From JAVEVF01 sp034005175 (GTDB lineage: Bacteria > Actinomycetota > Coriobacteriia > Anaerosomatales > SLCP01): a stretch of 38,457 bases of DNA. The DNA lies in contig JAVEVF010000004.1 of the NCBI GenBank assembly GCA_034005175.1, forward strand, positions 1 through 38,457, given 5' to 3'. Each line of letters starts with the position of its first letter. The first letter of the stretch is position 1. The notes under the pieces were generated by a model. That model saw nothing but the letters and a program-made list of their open reading frames with translations. It searched no databases and was not told where the DNA came from. Made by a program: the position numbers and the translations under genes. Of this stretch, positions 33,376-38,457 are shown in pieces.

Positions 33376-34362
33376 TTACACCTTCTCCACGACGGATTCG
33401 CCGAGCAGTCCGCCCGGCCTGAATATCAAGACGAGAATGAGGATGCCAAACGCGATGACGTCCTTGTAGCCGGTGGAGATGAACCCCGCACCTAGCGATT
33501 CCACGATGCCGAGCAGAAAGCCACCGAGCATCGCACCCCGGAGGTTCCCGATTCCACCCAGCACTGCCGCGGTGAACGACTTCATCCCCGGGATGAAGCC
33601 CATACTGAAGATCACGGTGCCGTAGTACATCCCGCTGAAGATGCCAGCCACCGCGCCAAGCGCAGGGCCGATGAAAAACGCCATCGCGATGACGTAGTTG
33701 ATGTCGATTCCCATAAGACCAGCGGCTTCTCGGTCTTGAGAGGTCGCGCGCATGGCCTTGCCGACCCTCGTGTGCGAAACGAATGTATCGAGGATCACAA
33801 GCAGAACGATTGAGGTGACGATGATGAGCACCTGCAGAGAGTTGATGCTCGCTCCGCCGAACGAGAAGAGCCTCCTGACCGGAAACACCGGCGGATACGG
33901 AATGGCCTTCGAGTCGACCCACAGCAAGACGGCATTTTGCAGGAAGATCGAGACTCCGATGGCAGAGATGAGCGGCGCGAGACGGGGTGCATGACGAAGA
34001 GGACGATATGCGACCCGTTCGATGAACATGCCCAGGGCCCCGATGACGAGCATCGCCACAAGAAACACGATGGAGAACAAGACCACCAGACCAAATGAGC
34101 TACCCAGGAAGAAAGTCCGAGTGGACTCCAGAAACGAAAGGAATGGCAGCGCACCAGACACCTTGCCGATTATCGTGGCGTCCGTGAGAAGCAAGAGCAT
34201 GCCGAGCCCGACATACGCGCCCCCCATGAACATCTCGGAGTGCGCGAAGTTGATCATCAACAGGATTCCGTAGACGAGCGTGTAGCCCAAAGCAATGAGC
34301 GCGTACATCCCGCCCAGCGTCACTCCGTTGATCAACTGCTGAAGGATCACTGCGAATGACAC
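33376..34362 (-). CDS. livH: Branched-chain amino acid ABC transporter permease LivH
   Basis: This is a 328-residue membrane protein with about eight helices. It has LINGVTLGGMYALIALGYTLVYGILLMINFAHS at the N-terminus, the EAA-type loop SHTRVGKAMRATSQDREAAGLMGID and GFIPGMKSFTAAVLGGIGNLRGAMLGG, all as in LivH. A longer loop of about 30 residues (TDATIIGKVSGALPFLSFLE) is inserted after the second helix, compared with E. coli LivH. GTG 34362 has AGGAGAG seven to eight bases upstream. It is the first gene after the large hairpin that separates it from livK. Confidence 0.95.
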   Translation of the reverse strand: MSFAVILQQLINGVTLGGMYALIALGYTLVYGILLMINFAHSEMFMGGAYVGLGMLLLLTDATIIGKVSGALPFLSFLESTRTFFLGSSFGLVVLFSIVFLVAMLVIGALGMFIERVAYRPLRHAPRLAPLISAIGVSIFLQNAVLLWVDSKAIPYPPVFPVRRLFSFGGASINSLQVLIIVTSIVLLVILDTFVSHTRVGKAMRATSQDREAAGLMGIDINYVIAMAFFIGPALGAVAGIFSGMYYGTVIFSMGFIPGMKSFTAAVLGGIGNLRGAMLGGFLLGIVESLGAGFISTGYKDVIAFGILILVLIFRPGGLLGESVVEKV

Positions 34363-34415
34363 CCCGATTCTCTCCTGGCGCGGTCAGCGAGACCCCGCCT
34401 GTGTCGTGTCGCACA

Positions 34416-34450
34416 ATCCGGGCGGACACCTCGATGGTGCCCGCCCGGAT
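34416..34450 (-). terminator. Large intercistronic hairpin between livK and livH
   Basis: The ten-base arms ATCCGGGCGG and CCGCCCGGAT enclose a second stem, CACC/GGTG, with a five-base loop. There is no T-run. It lies 35 bases after the livK stop and 54 before the livH start. Such hairpins often keep the binding-protein mRNA abundant while reducing read-through into the permease genes. Confidence 0.6.
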
Positions 34451-34484
34451 GTCAGTGCTGCGAGTCCAACTTCCCTAGACCCTC

Positions 34485-35705
34485 TTACTGGGCCGGGAGA
34501 ACCTTGGGCACCCATTCGCCGGACGCGACGATATAGGTCGTGATGGCCTTGTTGGTGGTGTCGCCCTTCTCGTCAAAGGAGATCTTGCCGGTGACGCCTT
34601 CGGTGTCGGTAGCGGCTACAGCAGCGATGACTGCATCACGGCCGGCCGGGGAGGTAACCTTGTCGGCACCCTGCTCAGCAGCGACCTTCAGGACGGCGTC
34701 GATGATGACGTTCGTGGCGTCATACGAGTACGCATCGTACGCGGAGATCTCATCGCTGGGGAACTTCGCAGCGTACGCGGCCTGGAACTCCTGGCCACGC
34801 GGCAGCTCGGCAACGGGGAAACCAACCGAGGTGCACAGGTCGCCCTCGGCAGACTCGGCGCCCTGGAGCTTGATGAACTCGACGTCGTAGAAGCCATCGC
34901 CGCCCATGACCGGGCCGGTGAACCCAGCGTCGGTGGCCTGCTTTGCGAGCAGCGCACCGGCGTTGTACATGCCGCCGTAGTAGATCATATCGGGCTTCTG
35001 GCCGACGATCTTGGTGACAAGCGCGTTGAAGTCCGTGTCCTTGTCCTGGGTCTTCTCGCTGAAGAGCACCTTGCCGCCGCGCTCGACGAACCTCTTGGCG
35101 AACTCGGCTGCAAGACCCTCGCCGTACGGCGTGGAGTCATCGACGACGACAGCCGACTTGTAGCCGAACTCGTCGTATACCGCATCGGCCGCAGCTGGGC
35201 CCTGAACATCGTCGGTCGTGCAGACACGGAAGATGTTGTCGAAGCCCTGCTGAGTGAGCGTCGGGTTCGTCGCAGCCGGAGAGACCATGACGATCTTGTT
35301 CTCGTTGTAGACCTTGGATGCAGGGATGGTGACGCCCGAGTTCAGGTGGCCTGTGACGCCGATGAGCGCCGAGTCCGAGGCAAAGGTGTTCGCCACGGTC
35401 ACGCCAGTCTTCGGGTCGCCCTGATCGTCGCCATCGACGGTCTCAAAGACGATGCCGAGATCCTTGACATCTTGGCGCTCGTTGGCCTCAGCGACGGCGA
35501 GCATGACGCCACGCTTGATTCCCTGGCCCAGAGCAACAGAGCCCTGAGTAAGCGGAGCTCCGATGCCGATCTTGAGAGTGACAGCTCCGGCAGGCTTCTC
35601 GCCGCCGCCGTCCGATGGTGTCCCGCCGCCGCAACCGGTCGCAATCATGGAGATCGCGACGAGCGCGGCAAGAATCGACAGGAGTTGCTTGTTGCGCAGC
35701 TTCAT
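34485..35705 (-). CDS. livK: Branched-chain amino acid ABC transporter substrate-binding lipoprotein LivK
   Basis: This is a 406-residue secreted lipoprotein. The signal peptide MKLRNKQLLSILAALVAISM ends in the lipobox IATGC, then a Gly/Ser-rich linker. The type I periplasmic-binding-protein fold follows, with LKIGIGAPLTQGSVALGQGI, ANTFASDSALIGVTGHLNSG, MVSPAATNPTLTQQG, VVVDDSTPYGEGLA and YYGGMYNAGALLAKQA. It binds leucine, isoleucine, valine or related ligands and delivers them to LivHM. ATG 35705 has AGGGAGG upstream; the in-frame extension beyond it is spurious and overlaps nfeD on the other strand. It is the first gene of livK-H-M-G-F. Confidence 0.96.
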   Translation of the reverse strand: MKLRNKQLLSILAALVAISMIATGCGGGTPSDGGGEKPAGAVTLKIGIGAPLTQGSVALGQGIKRGVMLAVAEANERQDVKDLGIVFETVDGDDQGDPKTGVTVANTFASDSALIGVTGHLNSGVTIPASKVYNENKIVMVSPAATNPTLTQQGFDNIFRVCTTDDVQGPAAADAVYDEFGYKSAVVVDDSTPYGEGLAAEFAKRFVERGGKVLFSEKTQDKDTDFNALVTKIVGQKPDMIYYGGMYNAGALLAKQATDAGFTGPVMGGDGFYDVEFIKLQGAESAEGDLCTSVGFPVAELPRGQEFQAAYAAKFPSDEISAYDAYSYDATNVIIDAVLKVAAEQGADKVTSPAGRDAVIAAVAATDTEGVTGKISFDEKGDTTNKAITTYIVASGEWVPKVLPAQ

Positions 35706-35899
35706 GCCTTCCTCCCTTACTTCCCATTCTCTGATGCCGGTTGAGAACTCTCCCCGCGGCCATCCACCGCAGGAATTCTCCGAAGCGTAGCACAACAGTG
35801 CACAGGAATTACATAGGTATTCGCGGTCGGCATGAACGGCTCTGTGAGAGGCGAATTCTGCGGCTGAGATGCAACCGCGAGCGCCACAAGCGCGTGCAG

Positions 35900-35912
35900 G
35901 GGTATATGCTGT
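35900..35912 (+). promoter_or_regulatory. GGGTATATGCTGT motif, possible promoter core for nfeD and slipin
   Basis: This is an exact 13-base copy of the motif at 22483-22495. It is 40 bases before the nfeD start in the divergent 246-base gap with livK (35706-35951). I could not find a convincing livK promoter in the rest of the gap. Confidence 0.3.
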
Positions 35913-35951
35913 TGGCAGTAGCAGATGATACGCACGTCTCAGGAGGCGTCT

Positions 35952-36413
35952 ATGGATGGGGTGGAGATCTGGTTCTGGGTATGGGTGCTGCTTGCCGCAT
36001 TTCTCATGATCGCTGAGATATTCACTGCAGGCTTCTTCTTGCTGCCGTTCGGCATCGGTGCAGCCGCAGCCGCCCTGCTCGAGTTCCTCGGTCTTGCGGT
36101 GGGATGGCAGTGGGCGGCGTTCGCCATCGTTTCCGCTGCCATGCTCGTGGTGTTGCGCCGCTACGCCGAGCACCTGACGCATGACACGCCCATACACGCA
36201 GGCGCCAACCGCCTGATCGGCAAGGTCGGAACGGTGATCGAGGACCTCACCGATGACCCTGGGGGGATGGTGCGCATCGACCGCGAGGAGTGGCGCGCGG
36301 ACGCGCCGGGTCATGAGCCGCTTGCAGTGGGCACGCGGATCAAGGTCGACCGCGTTGACGGGACGCGTCTCATCGTGCACCCAATCAATACAGACAGCGA
36401 GACAGCCGAGTAG
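35952..36413 (+). CDS. NfeD-like membrane protein (short form)
   Basis: This is a 153-residue protein with about three hydrophobic segments (residues 5-25, 28-48 and 55-75) followed by an OB-fold domain (about 85-150) containing HAGANRLIGKVGTVIEDL and GTRIKVDRVDGTRLIVHP. The short NfeD class lacks the ClpP-like protease part. NfeD proteins lie next to slipin or flotillin genes and help them form membrane microdomains. ATG 35952 has AGGAGG five bases upstream; the slipin gene starts 24 bases after its stop, so the two are one operon. Confidence 0.92.
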   Translation: MDGVEIWFWVWVLLAAFLMIAEIFTAGFFLLPFGIGAAAAALLEFLGLAVGWQWAAFAIVSAAMLVVLRRYAEHLTHDTPIHAGANRLIGKVGTVIEDLTDDPGGMVRIDREEWRADAPGHEPLAVGTRIKVDRVDGTRLIVHPINTDSETAE

Positions 36414-36437
36414 GCTGCGAAGAGATCGGAGAGAGCG

Positions 36438-37370
36438 ATGCCACAAGGATGGGCGGTTGCCGGCTTCGGAGCAGTGGTAGTGCTGGTCTTGCTCGTGTAC
36501 GCGATCGCGGCCATCCGCATCGTGCGGCCCTATGAGAAGGGTATCGTCGAGCGGCTCGGCAAGTACCAGCGCACATTTGATTCAGGGCTGCACTTCATCA
36601 TCCCCTTCGTCGACAGGATGACGAAGATCGACATGCGAGAAAACGTTGTCGACGTGCCCCCGCAAGAGGTCATCACCAGTGATAACGTCGTGGTGACGGT
36701 GGACGCGGTCGTGTATTACGAGGCCACGGACCCCGTGAAACTCATCTACAACGTGGCGGACTTCTACATCGCGGCTACAAAGCTCGCTCAGACGAACCTC
36801 CGCAACGTCATCGGTGAGATGCAGCTCGATGAGTCCCTCACCAGCCGAGAGACCATCAACGCTGCTCTCCGCCAGATTCTTGACGACGCCACAGACAAGT
36901 GGGGCGTGCGCGTCGTGCGCGTTGAGTTGCAGCGCATCGAGCCGCCCCTCGACGTGACCGAAGCCATGCACCGGCAGATGAAGGCCGAGCGCGAGCGCCG
37001 CGCCGTCATTCTGGAAGCTGACGGCAACAAGCAAGCGGCCATCACGCGGGCCGAGGGCTCTCGTGAGGCAGCCATATTGGAGGCCGAAGGCAAAGCGCAG
37101 GCCATCCGCGAGGTTGCCGACGCTCAGAAGTTCGAGAAGATCACGCTTGCGCAAGGCGAGGCGGATGCCATCGAGAACGTCTTCGGGGCGATCCACAAAG
37201 GCGATCCCACAAACGACCTCATCGCGATCCGCTACCTCGAATCCCTCAAGGCCATCGCCGATGGGGCAGCCAACAAGGTGTTCTTGCCCATGGAAGTGAG
37301 TGGCCTTATGGGCTCGCTTGGCGGCATCGCAGAGCTCTTCAAGAAAGATGAAAGCCCCAAGACAGACTGA
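36438..37370 (+). CDS. Slipin/stomatin-like SPFH-domain protein
   Basis: This is a 310-residue membrane-anchored protein. A single helix (about 8-28) is followed by the SPFH domain: IRIVRPYEKGIVERLGKYQR, GLHFIIPFVDR, REQ-type MRENVVDVPPQEVITSDNVV and VDAVVYYEATDP. The C-terminal coiled coil is rich in Glu/Ala repeats (EADGNKQAAITRAEGSREAA). Such proteins oligomerise in the membrane and scaffold proteases or lipids. The ribosome site GGAGAG precedes ATG 36438. Its partner NfeD lies upstream, as in many archaea and bacteria. The window holds no dedicated NfeD protease. Confidence 0.95.
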   Translation: MPQGWAVAGFGAVVVLVLLVYAIAAIRIVRPYEKGIVERLGKYQRTFDSGLHFIIPFVDRMTKIDMRENVVDVPPQEVITSDNVVVTVDAVVYYEATDPVKLIYNVADFYIAATKLAQTNLRNVIGEMQLDESLTSRETINAALRQILDDATDKWGVRVVRVELQRIEPPLDVTEAMHRQMKAERERRAVILEADGNKQAAITRAEGSREAAILEAEGKAQAIREVADAQKFEKITLAQGEADAIENVFGAIHKGDPTNDLIAIRYLESLKAIADGAANKVFLPMEVSGLMGSLGGIAELFKKDESPKTD

Positions 37371-37374
37371 AGCG

Positions 37375-37405
37375 GCAGGGCTTGATCCCCTCTCCCACCC
37401 TGCCT
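37375..37405. terminator. Hairpin between the convergent slipin and FTR-Rieske genes
   Basis: GGCAGGG and CCCTGCC arms of seven bases are separated by a 17-base loop, directly after the slipin stop and 13 bases beyond the FTR-Rieske stop. No strong T-run follows on either side, so it is a possible weak bidirectional terminator. Confidence 0.4.
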
Positions 37406-37418
37406 CTTCCGGTGAACG

Positions 37419-38072
37419 TCACACTGTCACGAACACATAGCCGTCTCGAACGCTGGTGGCGTAGGTAGCGACATCTGCACCAGGATGGTCGGTAGTGCCA
37501 TCGCGCACGTCAAAACGCCAACCATGCCACGGGCATACAGCATGATGCCCCTCGAGAAACCCCTGGCCAAGCGGACCAAACGCATGCCGGCACACATTTC
37601 CGAGCGCGAAGAACTCGTCGCCGATGCGCGCGAGCGCTATCTCCCGCTTGCCGATGCGCACCGTGCGAAGCGTGCCTGCGGGGAACTCGGCCATGAGCGC
37701 TACAGGCACCTCAGCTGGACCCTCAGGCACCTCGACCACTCCATGCAGCTCGCTGCCGTCCTTCACGTCCGTGCGCACGAACAGCCCGCACCAGCACTTC
37801 TGCAGCTTGGCGAATTGGTCGGCATAGAACGGGATGCACGGGCACACTATGGTCACGTCCTCTTTGGGATCTCCCGTGCGAACGCGGCAGGGACAAAACA
37901 CATCACCAGCGGCGTCTAGGATCTCGATCTCTGATGCGAGAACCTCGGCGACGAACTCCTCGTCGTCGTTGAAGCGGTATCCGAGATTGCGCACGAACGG
38001 TTCCATGTACGCGCGCAAGTCCTCGGCGGTCGTGTGCTCGGCAAACCGTCTACGAACAGGTCTCCCGCTCAC
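37419..38072 (-). CDS. Fusion of ferredoxin-thioredoxin reductase catalytic domain with a Rieske domain
   Basis: This is a 217-residue soluble protein. Residues about 15-105 match the catalytic subunit of ferredoxin-thioredoxin reductase: CPC (C60, C62), CPC (C77, C79) and CWC (C93, C95) supply the four 4Fe-4S ligands and the redox-active disulfide pair. The plant CHC motif reads CWC here, so the active-site histidine is replaced by tryptophan. Residues about 122-217 form a Rieske domain with C161-x-H163, 16 residues, then C180-x2-H183, the standard 2Fe-2S ligands. The start GTG overlaps the glutaredoxin stop as GTGA. The variable FTR subunit is absent. The combined protein may carry electrons from a ferredoxin or from the Rieske cluster to the disulfide of the neighbouring glutaredoxin-like protein. 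Confidence 0.85.
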   Translation of the reverse strand: MSGRPVRRRFAEHTTAEDLRAYMEPFVRNLGYRFNDDEEFVAEVLASEIEILDAAGDVFCPCRVRTGDPKEDVTIVCPCIPFYADQFAKLQKCWCGLFVRTDVKDGSELHGVVEVPEGPAEVPVALMAEFPAGTLRTVRIGKREIALARIGDEFFALGNVCRHAFGPLGQGFLEGHHAVCPWHGWRFDVRDGTTDHPGADVATYATSVRDGYVFVTV

Positions 38073-38314
38073 AGATCCAACAGCTCCTTGATGCGCTTCT
38101 TGTTGAATCCCACGATCACTTCGTCGCCCACGACGATCACGGGGAATGATGCGCCGCCAGAGATACTCCGCACCTCGGCGATAGCATCGTCCTTCTCCTG
38201 ACCCTCCAACTGGTCGACTTCCACAAGCTTGTACTCGATTGAGTTGCTATCGAGAAAACGCTTGGTCATCTTGCAGTACGGGCACGTTGAGAGTGCATAG
38301 AGTGTGACCTGCAT
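38069..38314 (-). CDS. Small glutaredoxin/NrdH-like redoxin
   Basis: This is an 81-residue thioredoxin-fold protein with the active site CPYC (C11, C14) in ALSTCPYCKMTKRFLD, the cis-Pro loop ASFPVIVVGDEVIVG and a C-terminal KKRIKELL helix. It has the size and shape of glutaredoxin-3 or NrdH. In anaerobes such proteins can be reduced by ferredoxin-dependent reductases instead of glutathione. ATG 38314 has AAGGAGG in front. It is directly linked to the FTR-Rieske gene, likely its reductase. Confidence 0.9.
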   Translation of the reverse strand: MQVTLYALSTCPYCKMTKRFLDSNSIEYKLVEVDQLEGQEKDDAIAEVRSISGGASFPVIVVGDEVIVGFNKKRIKELLDL

Positions 38315-38346
38315 CGGTCCTCCTTAGCCGGTTTCCTGTCCGGCCC

Positions 38347-38383
38347 TGATGTGGACGGGCCTATCGCTGTGTATTCCACATCA
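38347..38383. repeat. Inverted repeat upstream of the glutaredoxin gene
   Basis: TGATGTGGA (38347-38355) and TCCACATCA (38375-38383) form perfect nine-base arms around a 19-base spacer, 33-69 bases before the redoxin start. A third similar half-site, TCATGTGGAA, lies at 38448-38457 at the window edge. It may be a regulator binding region. The rest of 38315-38457 shows no gene I accept. Confidence 0.45.
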
Positions 38384-38457
38384 TGCGCTGTGTCCAACGC
38401 GAGCGTGAGCTGAGCCATGCATGGGCTTGCGGTAGGAGGCGTGCACCTCATGTGGAA

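Noticed and set aside
35706..36446. N-terminal extension of the livK frame of almost 250 residues
   Set aside because: It crosses the whole intergenic region and nfeD on the other strand; livK has a clear signal peptide and ribosome site at 35705.
38266..38451. Minus-strand 61-residue frame upstream of the redoxin
   Set aside because: It overlaps the redoxin start region, has no ribosome site and no recognisable composition; the DNA is better explained as regulatory.
1..38457. tRNA, rRNA, CRISPR arrays, insertion sequences and prophage genes
   Set aside because: I saw no cloverleaf or repeat-spacer pattern and no transposase or integrase frame; coding density and composition look uniform, so no mobile region is supported.

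Overview
The window is a dense, high-GC (about 60%) bacterial chromosome segment with no rRNA, tRNA, CRISPR array or insertion sequence that I can see. Gene content suggests an anaerobic or microaerobic Actinomycetota, most likely Coriobacteriia-like. The signs are the tilS-hpt-ftsH block followed by folate and pantothenate genes (an actinobacterial linkage), a cytochrome c maturation (Ccm) locus, a ferredoxin-thioredoxin-reductase-type protein, a GerMN lipoprotein and frequent GTG starts. The assignment is an inference from content only.

Layout. 1-4652 (minus): cytochrome c maturation genes in the order ccmE-ccmF-ccmA-ccmB-ccmC; ccmC runs off the left edge. 4857-6424 (minus): a conserved protein usually annotated 'quinate 5-dehydrogenase' and its HTH partner, with an 18-bp palindrome upstream. 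6514-7278 (minus): coaX. 7388-9521 (plus): an OmpR-type response regulator and membrane histidine kinase. 9511-13295 (minus): a YhaO/YhaN-type nuclease and SMC-like ATPase pair. 13369-21565 (minus): a near-continuous cofactor run, read in transcription order as folK, panB, panC, nadA, nadB, nadC, a DedA membrane protein, birA and bioY. Upstream of it lie folP and folE. A 54-residue membrane protein sits on the opposite strand between folE and folP. 23372-29293 (minus): tilS-hpt-ftsH, then a GAF sensor kinase and NarL-type regulator. 29428-30318 (minus): a GerMN/Gmad2 lipoprotein. 30485-35705 (minus): a complete branched-chain amino acid ABC transporter, livK-H-M-G-F, with hairpins after livK and livF. 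35952-37370 (plus): an NfeD and slipin (SPFH) pair. 37419-38314 (minus): a small glutaredoxin-like protein followed by a fusion of an FTR catalytic domain and a Rieske domain.

How it fits together. The Ccm genes imply c-type cytochromes. nadA-nadB-nadC make nicotinate mononucleotide from aspartate, panB-panC make pantothenate and coaX phosphorylates it, and folE-folP-folK make folate intermediates. bioY plus birA implies biotin import and protein biotinylation. folB and panD are not present in the window.

The most unusual items are the FTR-Rieske fusion, the tandem CcmE with a Cys-type heme-ligand motif, and the HTH/'quinate dehydrogenase' pair with its palindrome. No intergenic stretch exceeds 300 bases; the longest are 35706-35951, 4653-4856 and 22411-22576.
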